Source: Cercis canadensis (lineage: Eukaryota > Streptophyta > Magnoliopsida > Fabales > Fabaceae). Taken from it: a stretch of DNA of 64,000 nt. This document shows, one piece after another, positions 1 through 12,639 of this stretch. Position numbers and translations under genes: made by a program. Where the stretch lies: the NCBI GenBank assembly GCA_003255065.1, contig QAOA01003630.1, positions 184,843-248,842 on the forward strand, written 5' to 3'. Positions within the stretch are counted from its first letter, which is position 1; each line of letters begins with the position of its first letter. The notes under the pieces were generated by a model. The model did not search any database. It had not been told where the DNA came from and worked only from the letters and a program-made list of their open reading frames with translations.

Positions 1-203
1 TGAATGTGAAATACAAGTCAGAATATTCAATTCATTTCTTTTCTCTTTTCTCCTGAACTCTTCTCTGTTCTCGTGCTTCTCCTTTCTTCTTGCTTACCTT
101 TCTATCAATGGCTTCTGCTTCTTACTATACTACTGCACAGCTAATCTTCTCTGCAGAATCCATAGCACTTGATAAATTGCTTCCGCACCTTACAAAGCTT
201 TAC

Positions 204-757
204 ACGCAGCTCATCTTTATAGGGAGTGCGTGTGAAAATTCTTAGGTACTCCCAAAAAAACTACTCTACCAAAACGGATTAGCAGATTGCTTTCATGTCG
301 ATCCCATAACCGCCTTAGACAGATAAAGGCTAACCTGAACATGACCAATTTATTTTTAAGTTACATCGGCCGTGTTCAAGTTGACCTAGATAACTAATTA
401 TTGGTCATTAACGAGTTGAACAAATTAGAGTCTAAGAATCTCTTGAGGACGTCACATGCTGAGTACAGCCTAGGTGATTCAGTTTTGAGCAGGCACATGA
501 TGAGTCATCTTGTCTTCCTAGCTGGAAAATTGGAGCAATCTAATTGTTCAGAGAAATTTTGGATTATTATTCATTATGCTAAAGCTTGAGTCTTGTTACA
601 TCATACTTATTCTGAAAATAGTTCTGTTGAATTTTACAGCCCAGATCATAATCTTTAGCTATTTTTTATGCCTAGGATGCTGAAGCTATATTCTTAGTTA
701 CATTTTTTAGATGTTATATTGAAGAGAGTGATCAAAGCAGCAGTTGTATGCTTATTA
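204..757 (+). repeat. direct repeat, left copy (partner 2249-2802)
   Basis: About 554 bases recur at 2249-2802 with a constant offset of 2045 and only scattered substitutions. The copy contains the exon-like fragment with stops described separately, then a non-coding tail. The last 40 bases (the stretch around GTGATCAAAGCAGCAGTTG) occur a third time near 8110, next to the second ankyrin gene, so this is part of the same duplication history as the ankyrin pair. Confidence 0.85.
206..589 (+). pseudogene. unrecognised exon-like fragment, copy 1, two in-frame stops
   Basis: In the frame beginning at 206 the translation reads like real protein (AAHLYREC..., then KFLGTPKKTTLAKRISRLLS) and continues to 589, but it is broken by TGA at 233-235 and TAA at 395-397. 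The matching segment at 2251-2634 has the second stop but not the first. Upstream, 1-107 is pyrimidine-rich like a 5' leader, and a short ATG ORF (108-245, 45 codons, starting MASASYYTT) runs into this fragment in another frame; whether it is a real first exon cannot be told. I do not recognise the family. The pattern suggests a decayed, duplicated piece of a larger plant protein gene. Confidence 0.45.
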
Positions 758-759
758 AG

Positions 760-2220
760 TCCCAATGGCGGAGTTGAAAAAAATTATCTACCACCTATTA
801 TGTCCCATAACCTGTCACCAGTTCCTACAATTACCCTTAAGGGTTTCGACAGCCAGCTAGCAATCATCAGCTACTATACTTTCACAGCTCATGTCTCACT
901 TTCAAGCACACATCGTATGCTGAAAAAATTGCATTTGGAAATATGTCTCTCCTACCAAATCATTTTTGGAATAAGAAATGCAGTGTTGTCGGTTATCGTA
1001 AAATAACTCACTATTTATTGATTAGTTTACAATGGGACTGTCTAAATCCACTTGTGGAAGGTTGGAAGAAGCATATGTATTCACAGAAAATGGAAAAAGT
1101 AAGGAAGCACGACCAAATTGAGAACCCAATACAAAATCATGAGGGACATCAAAACTTCATTAACTTTTTGATGGCATAGGTTATATAAGCTAAAAAGTTT
1201 GGTGTTGCTAGTGCTTTCAAAAGCTTCTTCTAAAATAGGGGCCAATGATAAAAGTCACAATAAGTTATTATTTTAGTGGTATCCATTATAATAGCTATTT
1301 CTTGGTGTTTAATTTTTTTTTAAAAAAAAATGTAGCTTTTCAAGGCATATTCTAATAAGCATTCAAAACCACCCTAAAACGCACCAACAATATTCAAAAA
1401 GTAAAATTTTGAAAATCATTTAAACATTTATTTTATCAGAACGAAACACCTATAAGCTTAATACTTATGCTTGTAATAAGTAAAAGCCACTTCCCAGAAG
1501 CAATACTAGATACGCAATGGAAGACAAACATCAATTTTCCACAATTATAGGGGAACTTGTAAGACACATATAACTGGCAGCGGAGTATATATAATTTAGG
1601 TGCCATCTATGAAACAACATAATATTCAATGAGGACCATTATGCCATCTTCTAGTTAAATTTAGAGCATAAGTTACATCATTAGAACAAAGCTCATACAA
1701 TAATTCTTATATATTGTCTTTCAGGATGATAGAAGTTAAGTCATATTTGAGTCATAGAACTCAGGAAAAACAGGAATAATACTTATCTACAAGCTCCACA
1801 TATAAACAAACAAATAATAAGCAAGACCTACCTAAGAAAATGACAAGCCACAAAATTAGAGATTCCAAATGTTAAGTGTGTAAACACAAATAAAAACGAG
1901 GCAAGAAAATTGAAGAACAAATTATAGATTTGTATTAAATTATGGAATGTGTACAATCGCTGTGTTTGAATTCTTTACAAAGAATAAATCAATCCTCTTA
2001 TTCATTCCCCTTGAAGGTTCTTGTTGTAGACATAGAATAAGACTCAAGTCGGCAGTTGTTTGGAGTTGTTCTGGCAGAACGAATCAGGTAACGTGTAACA
2101 GATTTAATCGAGAAACTTGCAGAACAAAAAGCTTGGACCCATGGGTTGACTAGCGCCCACACTCTGTTGTGAAAATCATGTCAGGTAGGAGAGAGCTCGG
2201 TATGAAGATGTAAAGTTCGT
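760..2220. other. intergenic, no gene seen
   Basis: AT-rich sequence between the two copies of the exon-like fragment. Short open frames here (for example 943-1179 and 1947-2153) do not resemble any family and have no splice or promoter context. Confidence 0.5.
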
Positions 2221-2248
2221 GTGGATGTGACCAAATGTGTTCTTGGAG

Positions 2249-2802
2249 TGGCAGCTCATCTTTATAGGGAGTGCGTGCGAAAATTCTTAGGGACTCCCAA
2301 AAAAACTACTCTAGCAAAACGGATTAGCAGGTTGCTTTCATGTCGATCCCATAACCGCCTTAGACAGATAAAGGCTAACCTGAACATGACCAATTTATTT
2401 TTAAGTTACATCGGCCGTGTTCAAGTTGACCTAGATAACTAATTATTGGTCATTAACGAGTTGAACAATATAGTGTCTAAGAATCTCTTGAGGACGTCAC
2501 ATGCTGAGTACAGCATAGGTGATTCAGTTTTGAGCAGGCATATGATGAGTAATCTAGTCTTCTTAGCAGGAAAATTGGAGCAATCTAATTGTTCAGAGAA
2601 ATTTTGGATTATTGTTCATTATGCTAAAGCTTGAGTCTTGTTACATCATACTTATTCTGAAAATAGTTCTGTTGAATTTTGCAGCCTGGATCATAATCTT
2701 TAGCTATTTTTTATGCCTAGGATGCTGAAGCTAAATTCTTAGTTACATTTTTTAGATGTTATATTGAAGAGAGTGATCAAAGCAGCAGTTGTATGCTTAT
2801 TA
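2249..2802 (+). repeat. direct repeat, right copy (partner 204-757)
   Basis: Second copy of the 554-base repeat, offset 2045 and free of net indels. It leads directly into the 3' flank of the first ankyrin gene. Confidence 0.85.
2251..2634 (+). pseudogene. unrecognised exon-like fragment, copy 2, one in-frame stop
   Basis: Same frame and length as the fragment at 206-589. The reading frame is open from 2221 to TAA at 2440-2442, and continues in the same frame after that stop to 2634 (…ELNNIVSKNLLRTSHAEYS…). It lacks the TGA seen in copy 1. The shared TAA shows that the stop predates the duplication, or is a true end of an exon followed by non-coding similarity. The family is not recognised. 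No upstream or downstream exon could be joined with confidence. Confidence 0.45.
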
Positions 2803-3444
2803 TAGTGGACTCAGGTATGAATATGAAGAACCTAAAAATAAGCTCAAGGGTTGACAATGATGCTGTACGTTTTACCCTTATTATCTTAATATTGTTATGT
2901 TATTTTCTTTTCCAATTGTATATTGCTTCTCTCAAAAGCAAGACCGGGAATATATAGGTAGAGCCAAAAGAGGTTATAAAAAAATTTCTTTTAGAAATAA
3001 AACTCATTAAATTTTCTGGAAAAAAATAAACTTTTACTTGCACTGGACATTTCAGTGAAGAAATCATCACAAGCACAGACCATTTCCATCGGTACAGTAT
3101 TTGTACCAAAATCGTCAATTGGATTGAAGATTTCCAACCAGTTAGAAAAAATAAATAAATAAATAACAACAGTGCTATCATGTCAAAAGCAACACTAAAC
3201 AGGAAAATAGTTTCAAACAGTCTTTGATTTAGTAAAAAGTTTTCAAAACCACATTATTATACCTAGTTTCAATTTCAATATTACAGATTTGGAGTGCTCT
3301 CCATTGGCTGGATTCATGAGGAAGCCCCCTAATATATGAGAAATTCATGTGTACCCAAACACAAAACAGTGAACCCTACATGCTTGAGGCCCACATCTTT
3401 GGTGTCTTGAGCATTGATTCAAAGAAGACGAATGAGTTCCATCA
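2759..3444. repeat. duplicated 3' flank of ankyrin gene copy A
   Basis: This stretch (from TTATATTGAAGAGAGTGATC to the stop codon of the ankyrin gene) matches 8105-8807 beyond copy B with small indels, so the tandem duplication of the ankyrin genes included at least 0.7 kb of 3' sequence. No coding potential is evident. Confidence 0.8.
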
Positions 3445-6400
3445 CTAATTCTGCATTAGCTGAGAATCATTATCTGGTTTTCCAGTCAGTTTTCTCCTCT
3501 TGTCAATCACTTTACCATAACTTCCAGAACAAGGAATGATCATCCTGATAATGAAATAGGAGATGTGACGCACCAAGAAAGGACGGCGAGCTCCGAGCGG
3601 GAATATCAGTAAAGCAAACTCTAACAAAAACAAGGAAAGAAAGGAGATTCCGATGATATCTATGGTGATGGCAAGCCAACGAAGATGGCTAACGATCAAA
3701 TTTGCAGCAGCCATGAATGCCACGGACATTGTCACTAAAGCTAGGCCAACAAGATATAATGCCAAGTATGTGGCATTAAATGCTATGTGAAAGTCACCTA
3801 ATTGCGCCCATAATAGAATGAAAGAACCAATGGTAGAGCTGTACATGGCTACTGTATTGCATATCATAAATACTTGGAACATTCTTTTATCTACCAAAAC
3901 GGCCATGCCTTTCTTCTTATAACCATTATCAACATGTTTCATGTCAGAACTATAAGCACAACCGGGCTCAGAATTATAAACACCGCCGGGCACGGCAAAG
4001 CCGGCAGCAAAGGTGACAGTAGCCACTAAAATTGCTACTAGTAGAAGCGTGCTAATCCGGTCCTTTATCCATTCCATTTGAGGAGGTACTAAGTAACGAC
4101 GTCTGATACCTTTTCCCTTCTCACTAAGGCATGCACCACGAGAATACAGAATTGTAAATGACAATAACTGCAAAATGGCAAAAAGGTTTACTGGAAAGAT
4201 CAATATGATTATGATACATTTTTGTTTTGTGTTTAATTTTTTTTTTACATTTCATTTATTTTTTCTTCCAGAAATAATTTTTAAAGATTTTTTTCCTTTA
4301 AAAAAATAGTTCTTATGCAAAATATTTTCTTCAAAAACTATTTCTATCAAAACAAGCAGATTCTAAAAAAAACAAGACAACTTTGTTAAATATCAATCAT
4401 ACCTCTCGAAATGTAGGAGGCGTGTTTCTTTGAAGTAGAACAATGTCACGAGCTGTTAGACCTTCGTTATTCATAAGGTTGATGTTGATCCTGTCATCTT
4501 GTGTTAGAGAGAGCAGAACTTTTGGATGCATGTTTGTTGAAGCTAAATGCAATGGTGTATTACCATTATTATCTTTCTCATTCAAAAGCTTCTCAAGTTT
4601 CTTGTTCCGCAGTATGTAGTTCACAATCTTGTCTTTTCCATTCTTTGCTGCAACATGAAGAACATTTTGACCTTTTTGATTCAAGAAATCCATTGGATCA
4701 TAACATTCTTGTTTAAGCATTTCCTTCACTACATGTACATGGCCATTCTTGCAAGCAATGTGTATAGGTAGGTGACCCTTCACATTCCGCTGTAGGGCGA
4801 TTGGACTATTTTCCCTTAGTAGTATACGAACCCCTTCAAGATAACCTAATGATGCTGCAAAGTGAAGGGGAGCCCCTCCTTTTTCATCTTTTAAGTACAT
4901 AAGGTCGGGTCTGCTTTCCAATATCTCTTCTAACAGGGCTTATGTTGAATCAAAATATATAGTTGAAACATGAGAATACATACCACTAGAAATCAAAGGA
5001 CTCTTTAACATATTTTCACTCATTTGGAAATAAAGATGTTTTCTTCGTTTTAATGAATATGCAACTTCTGGGTCTTAGTAAATTATTTTACTATATTTAG
5101 ATTCAGTAATCAATTTTAGCAAGTTATATCCTCAGACATGAAAATTTTGTCAAAAAGGTGAACCTCTAACGAAAATGAAAGCAATTTAGTACCTTTCTCC
5201 GGTGGTCTTGAGCATGAGGCAGAAGATGTCAAAGGAGATGAGAGGCTTTTAAGCCAACTCCCTACTAAGGGTTGAAATAGTCTTTGTTCTGATTTTCCAG
5301 CTGCATAATACATACATGTCACAATCAAAGATTAGCAAATGCATTAAGAAATGAGGCTACTAGCAATAAATCAACTAATGGTGCATATACTAGCTTTAGG
5401 ATTCCGGTTCAAACCTCACAGCTTCTCATGGCCAAAAACAAAACTGTGACAACTTGTAGCTATTGCATTTATCATTTAAAATTGTATTTGTTTTTGACTT
5501 TGCAACTTATTTTCTACTCTTCAAATTTTCAAATAATAGGGGCCCATCAAATATTAACACCAATTATACATTAATAGAAATTCTAACCCAATTTTTTATC
5601 ACCCTACTTTTCATCTTTTCCCTCTATATTTTAACTTCTTTGTCTATGTTCCATCTCTCCTAAAAAGTATTCCTAAAGAAAAGAATTACCTGAATTCCAT
5701 TTCAGAGCAATGGCAGCATGGAGAGGAGAATTTCCTTGGTGTCTTGGAAGTGGCTTGCCTCTCGGAAATGGAGCTTGTAGCAAATGCCCAAGAATTTGCT
5801 TATTCTTTGTCTCAACTGCCAAATATAATGGTGATTTGCCTTCCTTGTTCAGATAATACGCCACAACCTGATCTGTTGAAAACAGGAGATTAGCCACTTC
5901 ATTATGATTTCTCATCACGGCCTCGTGCAAAGCAGTATTCCCACACTCATTCCTTATTCTGGACACCACTTCCTCATCATCTATATCATCAGGTAAAAGA
6001 ATTAACCCTTTGATTCTTGAAACTGTGTTTGATTTCTTTCTGTAATGATCTGCATAATAAGAAAGAATAATGTTTATTACTTTGGACTTCTTCCTTCTGG
6101 CAGCAACATGAAGTGCAGTATCACCCTTAATGTTTCTCCTCATGAGAAGTTCAGGAAAATGATGAGCCATAAGCAATAAAGCATCTTCATTTCCATATAT
6201 TTGCTGCAACATGAAGCAGTGAATTCCCTCCCAGAGTGACTTGATCGAAAATCGCAGATAAAGCCAACTTCTTTTCTGAAGAAACTTGTTCCAAATTATC
6301 AAGGAAACAAAAAATGTCTCCGCTTTTAACGGCCTCATATAATTGAGGAGCCAAAAATTTATATGCAAGAGTTATTTCATCTGTTACAAAGGCTGGTTCC

Positions 6401-6513
6401 GAAGGTTGACACACACTTGGATAATCTTTTGCTTTCAATGCTTCTATCCTATCATCACATATCTCTTTCCAGATTGTTACAAAGGCATCTATTGGTACGT
6501 ATGTAAAATACAT
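3445..6513 (-). pseudogene. ankyrin-repeat/PGG-domain membrane protein, copy A, frameshifted
   Basis: Four exons on the minus strand can be placed by GT/AG sites and by alignment to copy B: 6513-5690, 5300-5193, 4938-4403 and 4167-3445. Exon 1 has several ankyrin repeats, exon 3 has four more (PLHFAAS, PIHIACK, VLHVAAK, PLHLAS), and exon 4 has the PGG domain (EWIKDRISTLLLVAIL, then VPGG) and about four membrane segments. In exon 1 the run ATATAT at 6195-6200 carries one extra base compared with copy B. The frame therefore ends at a TGA just after the second repeat, and the rest of exon 1 lies in another frame that joins exon 2 in phase. All other splice sites and frames are intact, so this is either a very young pseudogene, a null allele or a base-call error. 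The start is ATG at 6513; a frame-open extension to 6564 begins with TTG. Family members (ITN1 and ACD6 relatives) act at membranes in stress and defence signalling; that role is inferred here. Confidence 0.85.
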
Positions 6514-6602
6514 TATTCCCCACTGCACTTCCCTTGAAAGTTCAAACTTAATTTTCTCTTTCAAGACTACTCTTTAATCATTTTAGTTATGTAGATAAAT
6601 GT

Positions 6603-6613
6603 GCTATATATAG
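6603..6613 (-). promoter_or_regulatory. TATA box of ankyrin copy A
   Basis: On the minus strand the sequence CTATATATAG lies about 95 bases upstream of the ATG at 6513, a normal plant TATA-to-start distance allowing for a short leader. It suggests the promoter of the frameshifted copy is still intact. Confidence 0.5.
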
Positions 6614-6619
6614 AGGTTT

Positions 6620-8100
6620 CAGAGGTGATTAGGTCAAGATATATATAATATTATAATATTACTTGAACGCATTGTAATGACTAAATACAACCAATAACAC
6701 TAGGACACCCGGTATTCGCATGTATCTAAGGATTTTTCTTTTTCTTTATCTATACAAAACAATATATATAAAATAGAAAAAATTTAAAATGTAAAAACAC
6801 AAATTGACGTGGAAATATATATCATATTAATTAAAGAAAAGTAAATAGGATTGAACTTTCTGTAAGATTTAATAAAATTATGAACCTTATTTCTATTTTG
6901 AAAATTATATAAACTTTTTTTTATTTTACATTTTGACATAACACAAAGGAAATAATTACGTTATGTTAACATTGAAAATAAGGGAGGTATGTGTTTTTTT
7001 TTTTTTTTTTTGAGGGGGGATAAGGAAGATATATTTAAATTTAAAAAGTTAAAATTTGTTTCATGTAATGTATTTAAACTGTTCCAATATATGTAATAAA
7101 TAGATAATAAAGTTTCAAATAGGCTTATAATTTTTTAATCTTAAAAGGTATTGTTTAGATTAAGTCAATTGACAAATCGAATTTCATGTGAGATAAATCT
7201 TGAAATAATGTTAAGAAATCAAACACAACTAAAAGTACTAGTGGCCAAGACATGTCAAAACTCGAATAGAGATTATTCTCACACCATAAATAAAGGGATC
7301 ATTTCATGGGGGACGAAAACAAAAGATCAAGTGTTAGAATGCCTTATTTAGGTTCATTAGTGTTACCCACTTTGTTCTCTAAAAAGTGAAAATTAAAAGG
7401 AAAAAAAAAAAGGGAAATAATACTGTTATACTNAAACTCGAATAGAGAATATTCTCACACCATAAATAAAGGGATCATTTCATGGGAGACGAAAACAAAA
7501 GATCAAGTGTTAGAATGCCTTATTTAGGTTCATTAGTGTTACCCACTTTGTTCTCTAAAAAGTGAAAATTAAAAAGAAAAAAAAAAAGGGAAATAATACT
7601 GTTATACTACTTTTATTAAACTTTTTTGCACCTACTGAAGTAATATCGTATTGAATGATGTTACCGAATACGTATTATTAAGACCAAAAGAGAAAGAAAA
7701 AAAAATCTGACACGCATTTCACGCGGTTATGTCTCTTTCATCACAGGCTAAGCAAGGTTTATAAAAAAATTAGCAGAAAGAAAATAGTTTATAAAAGTGG
7801 ACGTTCTTTGGTGCCAATTTCCTTTAATTTTCCTGAAGAAAACTAAGCATCTAGATGGGTTGGACTTCTTTTTTTCCTAGTCTACACAGAAGCAACGAAG
7901 AAATTATACTCGTAATTCAAATATATAAATTTAGTATTATCATATATATGAATTCAGTACTAGCACAAGCAACTAGACTTTCTCGAAGTTTGGATGATTT
8001 CGAGACATCTGTCATCAATGTTCTATTTTATCAGATCAACTTCCAGCTGATACAATTCTTCTGAGTTGCATTGTTCTAATCTGTTTTCTATTCCTTTTTT
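6620..8100. other. intergenic between ankyrin copies
   Basis: AT-rich DNA upstream of copy A. A poly-T run lies near 6995-7012. The segment 7804-7900 resembles 12750-12870 upstream of copy B, consistent with old duplication of the 5' side as well. No gene seen. Confidence 0.5.
7258..7608. repeat. 175-base direct repeat across a single N
   Basis: 7258-7432 is repeated at 7434-7608 with about three differences. The single N at 7433 separates them exactly. This looks like two overlapping contig ends placed side by side rather than a biological duplication. Confidence 0.85.
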
Positions 8101-8104
8101 CACT

Positions 8105-8807
8105 GTTATATTGAACAGAGTGATCAAAGCAGCAGTTGTATGCTTATTATAGTGGACTCATCAGGTATGAATCAGAAGAACCTAAAAATAAGCTCAAGGG
8201 TTGACAATGATGCTGTACGTTTTACCCTTATCATCTTAATATTGTTATGTTATTTTCTTTTCCAATTGTATATTGCTTCTCTTAAATTTTGCTTCTCTTA
8301 AAACTAGACGCAGGAATAGGTAGAGCCAAAAGATGTTATGAATTTTTTTAAGGAATAAAACTCATTAAATTTTCTGAAAAAAATAAACTTTTTCTTGCTC
8401 TGACCATTTCAGCAAAGAAATCATCACTAGCACTGACCATTTCCATCGGTACAGTATTTGTACCGAAATCGTCAATTGGATTGAAAATTTCCCACCAGTT
8501 AGAAAAAAAATAAAAAATAGCAACAGTGCTATCATTTCAAAAGCAACACTAAACAGGAAAATAGTTTCAAACAGTCTTGATTTAGTAAAAAGTTTTCAAA
8601 ACCACATTATTATACCTAGTTTAAATTTCAATATAACAGATTTGGAGTGCTCTCCATTGACTGGATTCATGAGGAAGCCCCCTAATATATGAGAAATTCT
8701 TGTGCACCAAAACACAAAAAGTGAACCCTACATGTGGGATTTAAGCTTGAGGCCCACATCTTTGGTGTCTTGAGCATTGATTCAAAGAAGACGAATGAAT
8801 TCCATCT
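8105..8807. repeat. duplicated 3' flank of ankyrin gene copy B
   Basis: Partner of 2759-3444. It begins with the shared GTGATCAAAGCAGCAGTTG stretch and runs to the stop codon of copy B, with small insertions and deletions. Confidence 0.8.
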
Positions 8808-11800
8808 CTAATTCTGCGTTGACTGAGAATCATCGTCTGGGTTTCCAGTCAGTTTTCTCCTCTTGTCAATCACTTTACCATAACTTCCAGAACAAGGAAT
8901 GATCATACTAATAATGAAGTAGGAGATGCGACGCACCAAGAAAGGACGGCGAGCTCCGAGCGGGAATATCAGTAAAGCAAACACTAACAAAAACAAAGAA
9001 AGAAATGAGAATCCGATGGTATCTACGGCGACAGCAAGCCAATAAACACGGCTAACGATCAAAGTTGCAGCAGCCATGAATGCCACGGACATTGTCACTA
9101 AAGCTAGGCCAACAAGATATAATGCCAAGTATGTGGCATTAAATGCTATGTGAAAATCACCTAATTGTGCAAATAATAGAATGAAAGAGCCAATGGTAGA
9201 GCTGTACATGGCTACTGTGTTGCAGATCATAAATACTTGGAACATCGGTTGACAAGCCAAAACGGCCAGCCCTTCTAAATTCTTATGATCATCATGATCA
9301 GATGGTTGAGGAACAGGACTACGATGAAATGGTTTGGATTCAGGACCATGATGATGTTTCATTTCACAGTTATGAACGCTACCGGGATCAGAGTTAAAAA
9401 CACCACCTGGAACGGTAAAGCCGGCAGCAAAGGTAACAGTAGCCACCAAAATGGCTACAAGTAGAAGCGTGCTAATACGGTCCTTTATCCACTCCATTTT
9501 GGGAGGCACTGAATGTCGACGTCTGATGATTTTTCCCTTTTCAGTTAAGGATGCACCAGAAGAATATAGGATGGTAAATGACAATATCTGCAAAATGACC
9601 ATAAGTTTAGCTAGATATATCACAAAATGACAATAATATATTTTCTAAGATATATCATGCAATGCTAGATCCATGAATCTATTTTTATTTAGGGTGTAAA
9701 ATATAGGATTCATACCTTCTACATCTCATGATATGGCATTGTCCAAGTTTTCATAGCAACCATTTTATTAGATGTATGGGCAGGAAATAAATGTAGTTTG
9801 ATTTTTTTAGAAGATATTAATTAGGATTCTTTTATAAAGATTCAAATTTCAACTACAAAATCATGCGTTGAATCATTGTTGTCTCCAATTTTCAAACTAA
9901 AATAAATGTAAGCATAGAGTAAATGTGGAGCTATGCTTTATATATGCTTCAAATCGAAAGGACTTATGAGCCCAAGAGTTAGAGATAAAAATTATTTATG
10001 TGTCTACACCTACAACATTTTAAGATTTTTGAGTAATAGATTCTTGACAATAAATTTCTAATTTAATTATCCTCTTTTAATCCTATTTTCTTAGGAAAAA
10101 AAAAGATTGTATGAGCTAGAGAATGTTTTAGTGATCAATCATACCTCTCGAAATGTTGGTGGTGTGTTTCTTTGAAGCAGAACAATGTCACGAGCTGTTA
10201 AACCATCATTGTTCATGAAGTTGAGGTTGATTCTCTTATCTCGAGCTAGAAAAAGCAGAACTTTCGGATGCATATTCGTTGAAGCTAGATGCAATGGTGT
10301 ATTACCATTGTTATCTTTCTCATTTAAAAGCTTCTCAAGTTTCTTGTTCTGTAGTATGTACTTCACAATCTTGTCTTTTCCATTCTTTGCTGCAACATGA
10401 AGAATATTTTGACCTTTTTGATTCAAGAAATCCGTTGCATCGTACCAATCCTGTTGAAGCATTTCCTTGACAATATTAACATGGCCCTTCTTGCAAGCAA
10501 TGTGTATAGGAAGGTGACCTTTTATATTCCTTTCTAGGGCAATTGGACTGGCTTCCTTTAATAGTAATCGAACCCCTTTAAGATCACCAATTGAGGCTGC
10601 AAAATGAAGAGGAGTCCCTCCTTTTTCATCCCTTAAATACATTAGTTCTGGCCTGCTTTCAACTATCTCTTCTAACAGTGCTGATATTAAACAAAATAGT
10701 TGACATAATGAGAATACATACTGATAAAAAACACAGACTCTTGATGCACATGTAAACGTTTCATTTGAAAACAAAGTTGTTTTTTTTCTTTTGTTGAAAG
10801 CAACTTCTGGTCCCAGTACATTAATTGTTCTACTATATTTAAATTCAAAAAGCAATCTTGGACTGTTATTCCCTCAAAAAATTGGAAATTTTGTGAATAT
10901 TTTAACTTTTACTGAGATTGAAAATAATTATATATACCTTTACCCGGTGTTTTTCTTGAGCACATGGCAGAAGAGGCCAATGACGTAGAGAGGTTTCTAA
11001 GCCAAGTCTCCACTAAGGGGTGAGATAGACTTCCTTCTGAATTGCCAACTTCACAATGCATTAAATAAATAGAGAAGATCAGAGTTAATAATACAAAACA
11101 GACAAGATTGACTACAACATGACGAAAATTCAAAAAAGGAAAAAAGGGATAGCGAATTGTGATAATTATTTTATGGGTGATTTTACCATACTAAAAAAGT
11201 ATGTAATACCTTTCTGACATTGCAATATGAGAATTGATGTTGATGTGAAAAGTAATTAATCTTTATCGTTAAAATAAACAGTCAAGATTAAATACTTTCA
11301 CATCAATAATTGTTATGTCAAAAAAGTATGTGAGAAACTTTCTTATTTTTTTATTACTTACAATTTTTTTTAAAGGATATATTTTACCCAGATAAATTTG
11401 GGGAGAGAGCTTTGTAATATTTAAAAAAAGATTTAAGAATAGTTCAAACATGGAACCTTCAACTTGGGACAAAGCAAGCCTTTGGCCCAATGACAATGCT
11501 AATTAAGTCAAGGCTCTTCAACACTATTTAAATGATTAGACTTGTTAAATACGGAATTATATCAGTAAAATATTATCTTACTTGATTTTAAAGTTTCACT
11601 GCTAAAGAAATTGTTTATACCACTATTGAGGGTGTTTCAAATATATTATAATTCCATTTCAAGATAAAAAAAAGATGAAGCTATTAATATACAATATAAA
11701 AGTCATCTTACTTTCCACCTTTTCTTTCTCCATTTTTACTTCTTTTTCTACTTTCCAACTTTCCTGCAAATAAAGTCTTCCTAAACAAAAGAATGACGGC

Positions 11801-12637
11801 ATTGAAAACACTACCTGAGTTCCATTTTAGACCAATGGCAGCATGGAGAGGAGAATTTCCTTGGTGCCTTGTAAGTGGTTTGCCTCTTGGAAATGGAGCT
11901 TGTAGCAAATGCCGAAGAATAAACCTATTATTTGTCTCCACTGCCAAATACATTGGCGATTTGCATTCCTTGTTCAGAAAATTGGCCACAACTTGGTCTG
12001 CTTGAAACAGCAAAGTAGCCTCTGCATCATGACTTCTGATCACAGCCTCATGTAAAGCAGTGTTCCCACACTCATTCCTCATTCTAGACACCACTTCCTC
12101 ATCTTTTATCTCATCAGGTAAAAGAATTAACCCTTTCATTCTTGGCAATGACTTTGATTTCTTTACATAATAATCTGCATAATAAGAAAGAAGGATGTTG
12201 ATCACTTTGGACTTCTTACTTTTTGCAGCAACATGAAGTGCAGTGTCACCCTTAGTATTTCTCCTCATGAGAAGTTCCGGAAACTCATAAGCAATAAACT
12301 GCACAACATCTTTATTCCCATACTTCGCCGCGACATGAAGCAATGAATCCCCTCCCGGCGTGACTTGATTAAAAATTGCAGACAAAGGGAGCTTCTTATC
12401 AGAAGAAATCTGCTCCAAAATATCAAGGAAGACAAAAACGTCTCCACTTTTAACAGCCTTGTACAACTCAGGAGCCAAGAATTTATATGCAATAGAAAAT
12501 TCCTCCAACACCAAGGCAGGTTGGGAAGGTTGAATCAGGCTTGGGAATTCTTTTGCTCTCAGTCTCTCTATCCTCTTATTACATATCTCTTTCCAACTTG
12601 CTACATAGGCATCTATTGGTACATACATAAAATACAT
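8808..12637 (-). CDS. ankyrin-repeat/PGG-domain membrane protein, copy B (intact)
   Basis: Four exons on the minus strand: 12637-11815, 11048-10938, 10680-10145 and 9587-8808. The junctions are canonical GT/AG in phases 1, 1 and 0, and the total is 2250 bases, 749 aa. The start is the first ATG; an in-frame TAG lies just upstream. Exon 1 encodes about five ankyrin repeats (LLHVAAK, ALHVAAK, ALHEAV, PMYLAVE, PLHAAI) and exon 3 four more. Exon 4 encodes the PGG domain near residues 522-552 (EWIKDRIS … VPGG) and about four membrane helices with a cytosolic basic tail (DKRRKLTG). The segment between helices 1 and 2 has a His/Pro/Asp-rich insert that copy A lacks. The family includes plasma-membrane proteins such as ITN1 and ACD6, linked to salt stress and salicylate-dependent defence; the exact role here is unknown. 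It is the intact partner of the frameshifted gene at 3445-6513. Confidence 0.92.
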
Positions 12638-12639
12638 TA

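Noticed and set aside
2900..3181. 93-codon minus-strand frame
   Set aside because: Lies in the duplicated 3' flank of the ankyrin gene and is not kept open in the partner at 8230-8560; no family resemblance.
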